Of a stretch of 64,000 bases of DNA, positions 25,698 to 34,457 are shown piece by piece; position 1 is the stretch's first letter; every line of letters begins with the position of its first letter. Origin of the DNA: an uncultured Alistipes sp. (GTDB taxonomy: Bacteria; Bacteroidota; Bacteroidia; Bacteroidales; Rikenellaceae); NCBI GenBank assembly GCA_944321965.1, contig CALUNH010000004.1, positions 48,810-112,809 of the forward strand, written 5' to 3'. Position numbers and translations under genes: made by a program. Under the pieces are notes generated by a model. The model was not told the DNA's origin and ran no database searches. It saw nothing but the letters and a program-made list of their open reading frames with translations.

Positions 25698-25705
25698 TAC
25701 CTTTG
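25698..25705 (+). promoter_or_regulatory. Candidate -7 box for the rhomboid-EEP unit
   Basis: TACCTTTG fits TAnnTTTG, 17 nt before the rhomboid start codon. No TTTG is seen at the normal distance upstream. Confidence 0.5.
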
Positions 25706-25721
25706 CAAAAATTGATCTCGA

Positions 25722-26336
25722 ATGAATCGCTATTTCCAGACCCCTCCGGTCGTCAAGAACCTGATCATCATCAACCTGCTCGTCTATATGGCGATGGCGC
25801 TGATCCCCGAAGCCTACCGTTTTCTCAACGAGTTCGGGGCGCTTCAGGTCGGACCCCGGATGTTCGGGTATGAGTTCCATACCTACCAGTTCATCACCTA
25901 CATGTTCCTCCACGCCAATTTCGAACATATCTTCTTCAACATGTTCGCCCTGTGGATGTTCGGCCGCACGCTGGAATACGACCTCGGGTCGCGGCGCTTC
26001 CTGATCTACTACATGGTCTGCGGCGTGGGTGCGGCGCTGATCCAGGCCGGAATCGCCTGGGGACTGGGACAGCCGATGGCCCTGGTCGGGGCTTCGGGGG
26101 CCGTGATGGGACTGCTGCTGGCCTTTGGCGTGATGTATCCCAACGCCGTGATCATGCTCCTGATCCCGCCCATCCCGATGAAGGCCAAATGGTTTGTCGT
26201 CATTTACGGCGTTATCGAGCTCTTCCTCGGTTGGCGGGGGGTGGGCAACGTCGCCCATTTCGCCCATGTGGGCGGTATGTTGTGGGGCTTCCTGCTGCTC
26301 CACTGGTGGAAACACCGCGGTATGATCCGCTTTTAG
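25722..26336 (+). CDS. Rhomboid family intramembrane serine protease
   Basis: A 204-residue integral membrane protein with six predicted transmembrane helices. The catalytic serine is in GASGAVMGLL, and the catalytic histidine in AHFAHVGGMLWG of the last helix. HANFEHIFFNMFALWMFG is the conserved loop with N and H residues. Rhomboids cut single-pass membrane proteins within the bilayer; the substrate here is unknown. The downstream EEP gene starts 3 nt after the stop, so both are co-transcribed. Confidence 0.94.
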   Translation: MNRYFQTPPVVKNLIIINLLVYMAMALIPEAYRFLNEFGALQVGPRMFGYEFHTYQFITYMFLHANFEHIFFNMFALWMFGRTLEYDLGSRRFLIYYMVCGVGAALIQAGIAWGLGQPMALVGASGAVMGLLLAFGVMYPNAVIMLLIPPIPMKAKWFVVIYGVIELFLGWRGVGNVAHFAHVGGMLWGFLLLHWWKHRGMIRF

Positions 26337-26339
26337 ACC

Positions 26340-27488
26340 ATGGCTTCCGAATACTACTCCGGATACGGGGAGCGCCCCGCAGGCAAACGCCGCCGCAACT
26401 GGGCGCTCTGGCTCCTCGACGGCCTGATGACGGCCGTTTCGCTCGTCGTTGCCGTCACCCTGGTGCTGACCTATTTCGTGCCCCATGTCAACCCTTCGCG
26501 CGTCTGGTTCTTCCCCGTGCTGGGGCTCGCCGCTCCGATCACCTACGTGGCGGCGGTGATCCTGATGCTCTATTGGATCATCCGCTGGCGCTGGCTCCGG
26601 GCCGGTGTGATGATCGTGATCGTGGCTGTCGGATTCTTCAAGGTCTCGCTCTTCTGGCGTCCCGACATCCGCCGCGTCTACGAGGAGACCGGAAACCCCG
26701 ACCGCGGGACCTTCAAGGTGATGACCTACAACGTCCGCAGCTTCTACGGCGAAAACGGGCACAGCAGCGTGGAGGACATCCTGCGGCTGATCGACGAACA
26801 GGACCCGGACATCATCTGCCTGCAGGAGTTCAACGCCCGGCTGGCGGCCCGCTCCGAGGAGTTTTCGCTGCTGGAGGAGAAGTACGAGAGTGCGGGTTTC
26901 GGACGCACGGCGGCTCCGGACTCCGTGTATGAGGCGCCGCTTGCGATCCTGAGCAAATTCCGGATCCTGCGTTCGCGGACGCTGCTGACCCCTGCCTCGT
27001 CGGTCTGGGCCGACGTGCTGGTGGGCGACGACACCGTGCGGGTCTTCAACAACCACCTCCACTCCACGGCCATCAACGCCGCGGACAACGAATACATCAC
27101 CGAACACCGCTTCCTCTCGGATACGGCCCGCGAGACGAAGATCCGCAGCATCGTTTCACGCCTGCGTGAGAACAGCGTCCTGCGCGCCGCCCAGGTCGAC
27201 AGCATCGCCCGGGTGATCGGGGAGACCCGCACGCGGCGCATCATCTGCGGCGATTTCAACGACACGCCCATGTCTTACGTCTATCGGACGATGGCCCGGG
27301 GTGCACGCGATGCCTTCCGGGTCTGCGGTTCGGGCTATTCGCACACCTTCCGGGGATTTTTCAACACGCTGCGCATCGACTATGTGCTGAGCGGGGGGCT
27401 CGAACCGGTGGCTTACGAAACCCTGCCGGTCGACTGTTCGGATCACCATCCGGTTGTCGTGCGCCTGAAGAAGACGGATAAAAACTGA
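26340..27488 (+). CDS. Membrane-anchored endonuclease/exonuclease/phosphatase family protein
   Basis: A 382-residue protein with three N-terminal transmembrane segments within the first 105 residues (WALWLLDGLMTAVSLVVAV and two more), then an EEP-fold hydrolase domain facing the periplasm. Active-site elements are MTYNVRSFYG, ICLQEFNA, the GDFNDTP motif and the terminal DCSDHHPVVVRL. Such proteins are metal-dependent phosphodiesterases or phosphatases whose substrates range from DNA to lipids; the membrane anchor favours a non-DNA substrate. It follows the rhomboid gene by 3 nt. Confidence 0.9.
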   Translation: MASEYYSGYGERPAGKRRRNWALWLLDGLMTAVSLVVAVTLVLTYFVPHVNPSRVWFFPVLGLAAPITYVAAVILMLYWIIRWRWLRAGVMIVIVAVGFFKVSLFWRPDIRRVYEETGNPDRGTFKVMTYNVRSFYGENGHSSVEDILRLIDEQDPDIICLQEFNARLAARSEEFSLLEEKYESAGFGRTAAPDSVYEAPLAILSKFRILRSRTLLTPASSVWADVLVGDDTVRVFNNHLHSTAINAADNEYITEHRFLSDTARETKIRSIVSRLRENSVLRAAQVDSIARVIGETRTRRIICGDFNDTPMSYVYRTMARGARDAFRVCGSGYSHTFRGFFNTLRIDYVLSGGLEPVAYETLPVDCSDHHPVVVRLKKTDKN

Positions 27489-27522
27489 AATACGACCATC
27501 TACAAACTTAAACAGACGAGCT

Positions 27523-27972
27523 ATGATTTTAGATTCATTGAAAAACAGCGCGCTTTACTACGGAGTAAGCCCGCGTATGCAGAAGGCATTCGAACTGATC
27601 GCCTCGACCGACTGGACGAAGGTGGAGCCGGGAATCCACGAACTCGACGGCCGGGATATCTACGTCAACGTCATGGAGCGGGAGCTCAAACTGAAGAAGG
27701 ATGCCAAACTGGAGGTCCACAACGAGTATATCGACATCCAGGTGCTGATCTCCGGAGTGTCGGAGACCTTCGGCTGGAGCGAGCGCAAGGATCTCTGCCA
27801 GCCGCAGTCGGAGTTCAACGCCGAGAAGGATATCCAGCTCTTCGACGATGAGCCCCAGACCTACTACACGCTGCGTCCGGGACAGTTCACGGTGCTCTTC
27901 CCCGAGGACGGCCACGCCCCGATGGTCGGTGAAGGCAAGGTGCGCAAGATCATCTTCAAGGTGCGCATCTGA
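27523..27972 (+). CDS. YhcH/YjgK/YiaL family protein
   Basis: A 149-residue cytoplasmic protein of the YhcH/YjgK/YiaL (DUF386) cupin-like family. Members are often found with sialic acid or sugar acid catabolism genes and have been proposed to be sugar isomerases or anomerases. Visible features are LEVHNEYIDIQVLISG and TVLFPEDGHAPM, which hold the conserved glutamate and histidine metal ligands. No sugar catabolism genes are adjacent. It ends with a strong terminator. Confidence 0.9.
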   Translation: MILDSLKNSALYYGVSPRMQKAFELIASTDWTKVEPGIHELDGRDIYVNVMERELKLKKDAKLEVHNEYIDIQVLISGVSETFGWSERKDLCQPQSEFNAEKDIQLFDDEPQTYYTLRPGQFTVLFPEDGHAPMVGEGKVRKIIFKVRI

Positions 27973-28002
27973 GAACAGCCCCTTTCGAACGGAACAGAAC
28001 GG

Positions 28003-28031
28003 AGCCGGGAAAAATTTTTCCCGGCTTTTTT
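28003..28031 (+). terminator. Rho-independent terminator after the YhcH-family gene
   Basis: AGCCGGGAAAAA and TTTTTCCCGGCT are perfect 12-nt arms, followed by more T residues. Confidence 0.92.
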
Positions 28032-28092
28032 GTGCCTTCCGGACAATAAAGGAGGCTTTTTTGAGTTGTATAATTGGTTTATTCATAGATAG

Positions 28093-28740
28093 ATGAAAAA
28101 GATCCTCGTACTATTTTCCGGATGGGTGCTTTTTATGGCTCCGCTGTGTGCGCAGGCGCCTGCGGACCACCCCGGAAACCGGACCCTTCCGACGAAATCC
28201 GTAACGGACGATCCGTCGGTTCTGGCAATGCGTGAGTCGCAGCGGCTGCAGCAGCAGCTCACGCTCGATGCCAAACAGACCAAAAAGGTTTACAAACTCT
28301 TTTATTCCCATTTTAAGAAGGCAAATCCGCAGAAATCCGGATTCGGAGGTCCGGGTCGAGGCCCGGGTGGTCCGGGTATGGGCGGTCCGGGCGGCATGTC
28401 TGGTGGTCCCGGGCGTCCGGGCGGTCCCGGTTTCGGGGCTTCCGGACCCGCACGGGAGGGTGCGAACCTCTCCCGGGGAGTGCCTCCCGAGGGCCGTCCG
28501 CAGCAGGTCGGCAGCGAGGAAGCGCGCCGTGAAGCGGATGCCTGGCGGGAAAAACTCACCAGGAAACTCCGCAAGATCCTTACGGCCGAGCAATATGCCG
28601 CCTGGGAACGGATGACTCCGCAGCCACGCCCGGAGACTCCGGCCCTCGACGAATTGTCCAACGGAGCCTCCGGTTCGCTTCCGGAGCGTCCGGGGAATCC
28701 GCAGCCCGGGAGCCCGGAGCGTTTTCTGGAAGAGCGCTGA
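28093..28740 (+). CDS. Exported Gly/Pro-rich protein of unknown function
   Basis: A 215-residue protein with a signal peptide (MKKILVLFSGWVLFMAPLCAQA). Two helical segments, SQRLQQQLTLDAKQTKKVYK near residue 50 and WREKLTRKLRKILTAEQYAAW near residue 155, look like the LTxxQ-type helices of small periplasmic Spy/CpxP-like or DUF4890-like proteins. Between them lies a GGPG-type low-complexity stretch of about 35 residues. The relationship to Spy/CpxP is only suggested by these helices. The gene stands alone between two terminators. Confidence 0.75.
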   Translation: MKKILVLFSGWVLFMAPLCAQAPADHPGNRTLPTKSVTDDPSVLAMRESQRLQQQLTLDAKQTKKVYKLFYSHFKKANPQKSGFGGPGRGPGGPGMGGPGGMSGGPGRPGGPGFGASGPAREGANLSRGVPPEGRPQQVGSEEARREADAWREKLTRKLRKILTAEQYAAWERMTPQPRPETPALDELSNGASGSLPERPGNPQPGSPERFLEER

Positions 28741-28769
28741 TCTCGCGGGACTCTCTTTTGATGCAAAAT

Positions 28770-28802
28770 GACCCCTGTCGCATTGAGGCGGCAGGGGTTT
28801 TT
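28770..28802 (+). terminator. Rho-independent terminator after the Gly/Pro-rich protein
   Basis: CCCCTGTCGC (28772-28781) pairs with GCGGCAGGGG (28788-28797), followed by five T residues. Confidence 0.9.
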
Positions 28803-28887
28803 CGGTGGAGGGGCGATGGAAGGGGAGGCGAGTCGGCGGTTTCCGGGACGGAGACGGGGGAGCGCTCCGCCCCGGAGTCCGGGCGGG

Positions 28888-30069
28888 TCAGGCCGCTACG
28901 GCCGGACGGTGCGCGTGGCGGAGTCCGAACCGGATGCTGAGCCACGAACAGAGGGCGCAGACGACGAAGACCCCTCCCGTGGAGAGGAGCGTATTGCCCA
29001 TGCCGACCAGCGGTGAGACGATGCCTCCGAATGCGAAGCAGACGGCGCCCAGCAGGGCCGAAGCTGTTCCGGCGTGTTCCCGGGCGGCCTCCATGGCCAG
29101 GGCCGTGGAGGAGGTGAAGGTGAGCCCCATGGAGAAGAGCAGGGCGAAAAGCAGGCCCTCATAGACCCAGAACCCGCATCCCGATGCGAGGGCGAGGGCC
29201 TCGGCGAGGGCGAAGACCACCATGCCGAGACATCCGACCCGGGTGCTCTGTTCGGAGCTCCGGAACCGGACCGAGAAGGCGGCGGCACAGCCGATGGCGA
29301 CGGCATTGACCGCAAAGCAGAGGCTGAATTCGAAGGCCGAGAAGCCGTAATGCTGCTGGACGAGGAAGGGCGACGAGGCGATGTAGGCGAACAGGACGCC
29401 CTGGGCGAATCCCAGTTGAAGGATGCAGGCCCGGTAGCGGCGGTTGCGGAGTACGGTTCCGAAACTGCGGATGAGAGTGCTCCAGGCTACGGTGCTGCGC
29501 TGCTCCCGGGGCAGCGATTCGCGCAGTCGGAAGCCGCCGGCCAGAAGCAGGCAGCCCAGGCCGAGCAGGATACAGAAGATGCCCCGCCAGCCGATCGAGT
29601 CGCAGCACGTGCCCCCGACGATGGGGGCGACGACCGGGGCGATGCCGTTGACGGCGCCGATCAGGGCGAGCATCCGGGCCAGGTCGCGGCCTGCGAAGCG
29701 GTCCGTGGCCACCGACCGCGAGATGACGACGCCGCCGGCCCCGGCAATGCCCTGCAGAAAACGCATGACGATGAACTGGCGGATGTTCGTGGCGAAGATG
29801 CAGAGCAGCGTGGCCGCGATGAAGAGCCACAGGGCTGTGAGCAGCGGAAGCCGCCGCCCGTATTTGTCGCTCAGGGGCCCGAAGAGCAGTTGCCCGAGGG
29901 CCAGTCCGATCATGCTGGTCGTGAGGCCCATCTGCACCATCGACGACGAGGTCTGGAAATAGTCCGTCATGGCGGGGAGCGTCGGCAGGTACATGTCCGT
30001 GACGAAGGGCCCGAATGCCGTGAGCATTCCCAGCAGGACGAGCAGAAAGGTTTTGCTGTTTTCGTTCAT
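28888..30069 (-). CDS. Bcr/CflA-like multidrug efflux MFS transporter
   Basis: A 393-residue inner-membrane protein with 12 hydrophobic segments. The opening (LLVLLGMLTAFGPFVTDMYLPTLPAM) with the conserved D in helix 1, LFGPLSDKYGRRLPLL (MFS loop 2-3 motif) and FLQGIAGAGGVVISRSVATD are typical of the Bcr/CflA drug:H+ antiporters. The start at 30067-30069 is an ATG at the beginning of the first helix; the frame is open further upstream but that part crosses the promoter region. It is probably transcribed alone. Confidence 0.9.
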   Translation of the reverse strand: MNENSKTFLLVLLGMLTAFGPFVTDMYLPTLPAMTDYFQTSSSMVQMGLTTSMIGLALGQLLFGPLSDKYGRRLPLLTALWLFIAATLLCIFATNIRQFIVMRFLQGIAGAGGVVISRSVATDRFAGRDLARMLALIGAVNGIAPVVAPIVGGTCCDSIGWRGIFCILLGLGCLLLAGGFRLRESLPREQRSTVAWSTLIRSFGTVLRNRRYRACILQLGFAQGVLFAYIASSPFLVQQHYGFSAFEFSLCFAVNAVAIGCAAAFSVRFRSSEQSTRVGCLGMVVFALAEALALASGCGFWVYEGLLFALLFSMGLTFTSSTALAMEAAREHAGTASALLGAVCFAFGGIVSPLVGMGNTLLSTGGVFVVCALCSWLSIRFGLRHAHRPAVAA

Positions 30070-30088
30070 GATTCGAAGTTTGACGCTG

Positions 30089-30096
30089 CAAAAGTA
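30089..30096 (-). promoter_or_regulatory. Candidate -7 box of the efflux gene
   Basis: TACTTTTG on the minus strand, about 20 nt before the ATG, matches TAnnTTTG. No clear TTTG element is found upstream. Confidence 0.5.
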
Positions 30097-30162
30097 CGGC
30101 GGATTCCCAACTTCGAAGCGGTCGTTTGTGGGCGGGTTTTGTTCATTTCCGGAACGCAACAG

Positions 30163-30193
30163 ACGATCCCGGTCCATCGAGGACCGGGATCGT
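30163..30193 (-). terminator. 13-bp perfect hairpin after ugd
   Basis: ACGATCCCGGTCC and GGACCGGGATCGT form a perfect stem with a 5-nt loop, 40 nt past the ugd stop codon. No T-run follows on either strand, so it may protect a 3' end or act as a weak terminator. Confidence 0.6.
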
Positions 30194-30234
30194 GAGATGT
30201 GTGGGTTGCCGCCGCTTGGCACGGTGCGTTTCGC

Positions 30235-31551
30235 CTACTTTCCGATTCCGAAGTAGCGGAATCCCGCGGCACGGACCTCCTGTTTGTCGTAGATGTTGCG
30301 GCCGTCGACCACCACGTTGCCGCGCATCGTGCCGCGCAGTTGCGTCCAGTCGGGCATCCGGAACTCCTTCCATTCGGTGAGCAGTGCCACGGCATCGGCC
30401 CCTTCGGCTGTCTGGTACATCGTGCGGGCCGTGCGGAGCTCCCAATCGCCGTGTTGGCGGAGGAATTCGGGAATCGCGACGGGGTCGCAGACGCACACCT
30501 CGGCTCCGGCCCTGAGCAGCCGTCCGATCACCTCCGCAGCCGGGGCTTCGCGGATATCGTCCGTCTCGGGCTTGAAGGCGAGGCCCCAGATCGCCACCCG
30601 TTTCCCGGCCAAATCGCCCAATGCCGTGCGGAGTTTCTCGAAGACCACGCTCTTCTGCGCTTCGTTGACGCGCTCCACGGCCTCGATGACCTGCATCGTG
30701 TAGCCGTGTTCGCGGGCCGTGCAGGCCAGGGCCTTGACATCCTTCGGGAAGCACGAACCCCCGTATCCGCACCCCGGGTAGAGGAACTTGTTGCCGATGC
30801 GCGCGTCGGAACCGATGCCCTTGCGGACCATCTCCACGTCGGCACCTATCCGGTCGCAGAGGTTGGCGATGTCGTTCATGAACGAAATGCGGGTCGCCAG
30901 CATGGCGTTGGCGGCGTATTTGGTCATTTCGGCCGAGGCGATGTCCATGAAGAGCACGCGGAAGTTGTTGATCAGGAAGGGACGGTACAGCCGTGCCATC
31001 AACTCCCGGGCGCGCTGGCTCTCGACGCCCACCACCACACGGTCGGGCGACATGAAGTCCTTGATTGCCGCACCCTCCTTCAGGAACTCCGGGTTCGAGG
31101 CGACGTCGAACGGCACCTCGCAGCCCCGGGCCTGCAACTCCTCCTCGATCACGGCCTTGATACGGGCTGACGTGCCCACGGGCACGGTGCTCTTCGTGAC
31201 GAGCAGCGTGTAGCGGCGGATGTGGCGCCCGAAGGTGCGGGCCACCTCCATCACCTGGCTCAGATCTGCCGCACCGTCCTCTCCGGGCGGGGTTCCGACG
31301 GCCGAAAAGACCACCTCGACCCGGTCGAGGCACGATGTCAGGTCGGTCGTGAAGTGGAGCCTTCCGGCGGCGGCGTTCCGCCCGACGAGCGCTTCGAGCC
31401 CGGGTTCGTAGATCGGGATCCGTCCGGCGTTCAGCGCCTCGATCTTCCGCGCGTCGGTGTCGACGCACGTGATGTCGAGCCCCATCTCCGCGAAGCAGGC
31501 CCCCGAAACCAACCCGACGTATCCGGTTCCGACGATGGCGATCTTCATCAT
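30235..31551 (-). CDS. UDP-glucose/UDP-N-acetyl sugar 6-dehydrogenase
   Basis: A 438-residue protein of the UDP-glucose dehydrogenase family, which oxidises UDP-sugars to uronates for capsule or LPS. The NAD-binding motif GTGYVGLVSGACFAEMG is at the N-terminus, followed by TKSTVPVGT, the catalytic cysteine in GGSCFPKDVKAL, and WGLAFKPETDDIREAP in the C-terminal domain. Length and motifs fit Ugd (TuaD type). It lies 6 nt from the flavoprotein gene stop and is probably co-transcribed with it, although no functional link between them is obvious. Confidence 0.93.
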   Translation of the reverse strand: MMKIAIVGTGYVGLVSGACFAEMGLDITCVDTDARKIEALNAGRIPIYEPGLEALVGRNAAAGRLHFTTDLTSCLDRVEVVFSAVGTPPGEDGAADLSQVMEVARTFGRHIRRYTLLVTKSTVPVGTSARIKAVIEEELQARGCEVPFDVASNPEFLKEGAAIKDFMSPDRVVVGVESQRARELMARLYRPFLINNFRVLFMDIASAEMTKYAANAMLATRISFMNDIANLCDRIGADVEMVRKGIGSDARIGNKFLYPGCGYGGSCFPKDVKALACTAREHGYTMQVIEAVERVNEAQKSVVFEKLRTALGDLAGKRVAIWGLAFKPETDDIREAPAAEVIGRLLRAGAEVCVCDPVAIPEFLRQHGDWELRTARTMYQTAEGADAVALLTEWKEFRMPDWTQLRGTMRGNVVVDGRNIYDKQEVRAAGFRYFGIGK

Positions 31552-31557
31552 CTTCCG

Positions 31558-32751
31558 TCAGGCTTTGCCGTGGATCTTTTCAGCGGCCTCATGTGCCAGT
31601 GCCCGGCAGCAGTCGTACATTTTCGGGGAGAACCCCTGCTTCATCTCCACGGGTCCGCAGAGTGTCTCCCACTTCATCTTCTGGGCGAACTCTCCCAGCA
31701 ACTTGACCGAAGCCCCGGCCCAGGTGAAGGAGCCGAACCAGCCGAAACGGCGCTGCGGGATGCAGCGTGCGGCGAGTTTGTCGAGCAGCTCGGCTACGGG
31801 CGGGAAGAGCCCTGCATTGTAGGTGGGTCCTCCGACCAGCAGCGTGTCGAAACGGAAAATGTCGCGCAGCACGACCGACGGATCGGCATACGAGAGGTTG
31901 TAGATGCGGATGTTGCGGACCCCTTCGGCTGCGAGTTCACGGGCGATGCGCTCGGCCAGCTGCTCGGTGTTCCCGTACATCGAGGCGTAGGCGATGACCA
32001 CGCCCGGTTCGCCCTCGTAGCGGCTCATGCGGTCGTAGAGATCGATGACGCGGCCGATCTGCTCCTGCCAGACGGGACCGTGGGTCGGGCAGATGCTCCG
32101 GATTTCGAGCCCTGCGAGTTTCTGGAGCGCCTTCTGTACCGGAGCGCCGTATTTGCCGACGATTGCGGCGTAGTAGCGGCGCATCTCGTCCCAGTAGCGT
32201 TCGGGATCGACCTCGGAGTCGGTGATGCCTCCGTCGAGGGCCCCGAAGCAGCCGAAGGCGTCGCCCGAGAAGAGCGTCTGCTCCTCGGGGCACCACGAAA
32301 CCATCGTTTCGGGCCAGTGGACCATCGGGATCATGTGGAACGAGAGGCTTTTGCCGCCCAGATCGAGCGTGTCGCCCTCCTTGACCTCGATCGTGTTGCC
32401 GCAGAGGCCGTAGAAACCCTCGATCATCTGCAGGGCCTTGGCATTGGCGACGATCTGCAGGTCGGGGTAGATGCGCCGCAGGGCGGTGATCGACGACGAG
32501 TGGTCGGGTTCCATGTGGTTGACGACGAGGTAGTCGACCTTTCGGTCGCCGATTATTTCGCGGATATTGGCTTCGAGACGGCTGCCGAAAGCCTCTTCAA
32601 CGGTATCTATGAGTGCGATCTTTTCGCCTGTGACGAGGTAGGCGTTGTACGAAACGCCCTGGGGAAGCGACCAGAGCCCCTCGAAACGGGTTGTGGTCCG
32701 GTCGTTGACACCGACGTAGTGAATGCCGGGTGCGATTTGAGTGATTGCCAT
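31558..32751 (-). CDS. FprA-family A-type flavoprotein (diiron flavodoxin)
   Basis: A 397-residue cytoplasmic flavo-diiron protein. The metallo-beta-lactamase-like diiron domain has NHMEPDHSSS (H-x-E-x-D-H), MVHWPETM, FSGDAFG and CPTHGPVW as metal ligands. The flavodoxin domain starts near residue 255 (VVIAYASMYGNTEQLAERIA, FMN phosphate loop). These enzymes reduce O2 to water or NO to N2O, protecting anaerobes. A -7-like box TAAATTTG precedes the gene. ugd lies 6 nt downstream. Confidence 0.94.
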   Translation of the reverse strand: MAITQIAPGIHYVGVNDRTTTRFEGLWSLPQGVSYNAYLVTGEKIALIDTVEEAFGSRLEANIREIIGDRKVDYLVVNHMEPDHSSSITALRRIYPDLQIVANAKALQMIEGFYGLCGNTIEVKEGDTLDLGGKSLSFHMIPMVHWPETMVSWCPEEQTLFSGDAFGCFGALDGGITDSEVDPERYWDEMRRYYAAIVGKYGAPVQKALQKLAGLEIRSICPTHGPVWQEQIGRVIDLYDRMSRYEGEPGVVIAYASMYGNTEQLAERIARELAAEGVRNIRIYNLSYADPSVVLRDIFRFDTLLVGGPTYNAGLFPPVAELLDKLAARCIPQRRFGWFGSFTWAGASVKLLGEFAQKMKWETLCGPVEMKQGFSPKMYDCCRALAHEAAEKIHGKA

Positions 32752-32773
32752 AAACGATCAGTTTTGTTCTGCG

Positions 32774-32781
32774 CAAATTTA
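32774..32781 (-). promoter_or_regulatory. Candidate -7 box of the flavoprotein gene
   Basis: TAAATTTG on the minus strand fits TAnnTTTG, 22 nt before the start codon. The -33 position is T-rich but has no TTTG. Confidence 0.5.
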
Positions 32782-32866
32782 CGAAAAAAACAGGAATATG
32801 AATCTTTCTTTTCCCTGTAGACCCTTTTTTAAAATTGTCTGCAAATTTTATATTGAGGAAGTCCAC

Positions 32867-32906
32867 AAAAAATCACCCCTGTTGCTGTTACGACAGGGGT
32901 GATTTT
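32867..32906 (-). terminator. Terminator of the minus-strand susCD pair
   Basis: AAAATCACCCCTG (32869-32881) and CAGGGGTGATTTT (32894-32906) are perfect 13-nt arms. On the minus strand the stem is followed by T-rich sequence. It begins about 26 nt after the SusD stop codon. Confidence 0.88.
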
Positions 32907-32932
32907 GAATCTTAATGAGAGGGTATTTTCTA

Positions 32933-34444
32933 TCAAGGATTTTGCTGATCCGAGGAAATTTCTGTGTTGTTTTCCAACTCTACGGTCGGAATCTTGTAGA
33001 TCATCCGATAGTCCCGGGCACTGTATGTCATGGCATCGTTGCTGGCTAAAGATGCTGCAAAGTTGGTGGATTTCGTACGGTCGATGGTTTCGTTGCGCCG
33101 CTTCGCATCGAAGATGCGGCACCCCTCACCCCATGTTTCAACCCGTTTCTGGAAGCAGATCTCCTCATAAAGTGCATCTCCCGACTTGCCGGATGCATCG
33201 TATCCCGGAATACGGGTCGACATGACGTCGGTGAGCCATTTGCGGGCGTTGGCCTCATCTTTGTTGAGGTAGTGGGCCTCGGCTGCGACGAAATACATCT
33301 CGGCTACACGCATATAGATCAGATCGCACAGGAAATTGTTCGGGCAAAGGAACTTGTTGGGAACATAGGCCGCAAACCCGGCAGTCTGAATCTGGGAGAA
33401 ATCGAACTTGTTGGTATTGAGGGTCTCGCTGTATCCGAACCATCCTTTGCGGATGTCGTTTGCGTCGATCTTGTCAACCAGGGCGCTGGCACCCAGTTTC
33501 GGGTAGTATCCGGGAGGCGCATATCCGTCGACGTAAGGATTCATGTGGGACATGAAGGATCCGTAGATAAGATTCCACTCCTCGGTGACGGCATAACCCC
33601 AGATCACCTCGCTCATCGACAGGCTGTTCATGCCGGCCAACAGCTCATTCGTTCCGGCAAGCGTACCGCCTTTGGTGGCATATTCGGCCCGCGCGGCGGC
33701 CTCCTTGTAACGCCCCAGGAACATCAGCACATTGGCATAGATTCCCGATGCCGCATATTCATTGATGGCCGTATTGCCGAGTTGCTTGCCTTTGAGCAGG
33801 TCACAGGCCTGGGACAGGTCGGCATCGATGCGTGCGTAAACATCCTTGACGGGAGCGCGTCCGATGATGCTCTCGGAGTCATCATCGAGAATCAGCGGTA
33901 CGCCCAATGCGTCGGGATTTTCATCATAGGGCTGCTGCCACATGTTGATAAGCCAATAATAGGCCCATCCTCGCAAAGCATACGCCTGACCCAACATCGC
34001 ATCGAGTTCGTTGTTCGTACCTGCGCTTGTCTTCAGAACTTCAATGACCGTGTTTGCCGAGGATACGATGTGATAGAACTGCCGCCACATCGAGACGGGA
34101 CGCCGATAGTCCGGCTCCCGGAAGATCAACTGTTGGTCGAAGGCGAATTGACCGGTATTGACGAAGAAGGCGATGTCATCGCACATGACATCCGTTGCAA
34201 TCTTGTAGGAAGACATTCCCCAATCATCCTGGGATGAACTCATATAGGGATCGCCGCTGTAAACTGTCGTATAGGCTCCGCTGATGATGGAGGCGAGCAT
34301 CTCGGGGTTTTCGAGGAGGATCTCATTCTGCCGATCTCCCGATACTACGCTTGTGGGCTCGGTTTCCAGAAAATCACTTGAACAAGATGCAATCAGAGCC
34401 CCCGTGCCCAGCACGAGAAGGTATTTGATATGATTTGCTTTCAT
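32933..34444 (-). CDS. SusD/RagB family nutrient-binding lipoprotein (switch partner A)
   Basis: A 503-residue outer-membrane lipoprotein (signal MKANHIKYLLVLGTGALIASC). SusD proteins form the lid of SusC transporters. Family features are the early FLETEPTS segment, a helical TPR core (MLGQAYALRGWAYYWLINMW), and a C-terminal RMAEMYF-type segment (YMRVAEMYFVAAEAHYL). The gene lies 13 nt after its SusC partner and ends in a terminator, so this operon has no enzyme genes and its substrate is unknown. It would be expressed only when the invertible segment at 37601-39310 is in the opposite orientation to the one given. Confidence 0.93.
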   Translation of the reverse strand: MKANHIKYLLVLGTGALIASCSSDFLETEPTSVVSGDRQNEILLENPEMLASIISGAYTTVYSGDPYMSSSQDDWGMSSYKIATDVMCDDIAFFVNTGQFAFDQQLIFREPDYRRPVSMWRQFYHIVSSANTVIEVLKTSAGTNNELDAMLGQAYALRGWAYYWLINMWQQPYDENPDALGVPLILDDDSESIIGRAPVKDVYARIDADLSQACDLLKGKQLGNTAINEYAASGIYANVLMFLGRYKEAAARAEYATKGGTLAGTNELLAGMNSLSMSEVIWGYAVTEEWNLIYGSFMSHMNPYVDGYAPPGYYPKLGASALVDKIDANDIRKGWFGYSETLNTNKFDFSQIQTAGFAAYVPNKFLCPNNFLCDLIYMRVAEMYFVAAEAHYLNKDEANARKWLTDVMSTRIPGYDASGKSGDALYEEICFQKRVETWGEGCRIFDAKRRNETIDRTKSTNFAASLASNDAMTYSARDYRMIYKIPTVELENNTEISSDQQNP

Positions 34445-34457
34445 GTTTGTCTGCTAT

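Noticed and set aside
32861-32868. AAGTCCAC-like match to the inverted repeat near the minus-strand SusD terminator, as a third recombination site.
   Set aside because: Only about eight bases match, within range of chance, and the context is a terminator.
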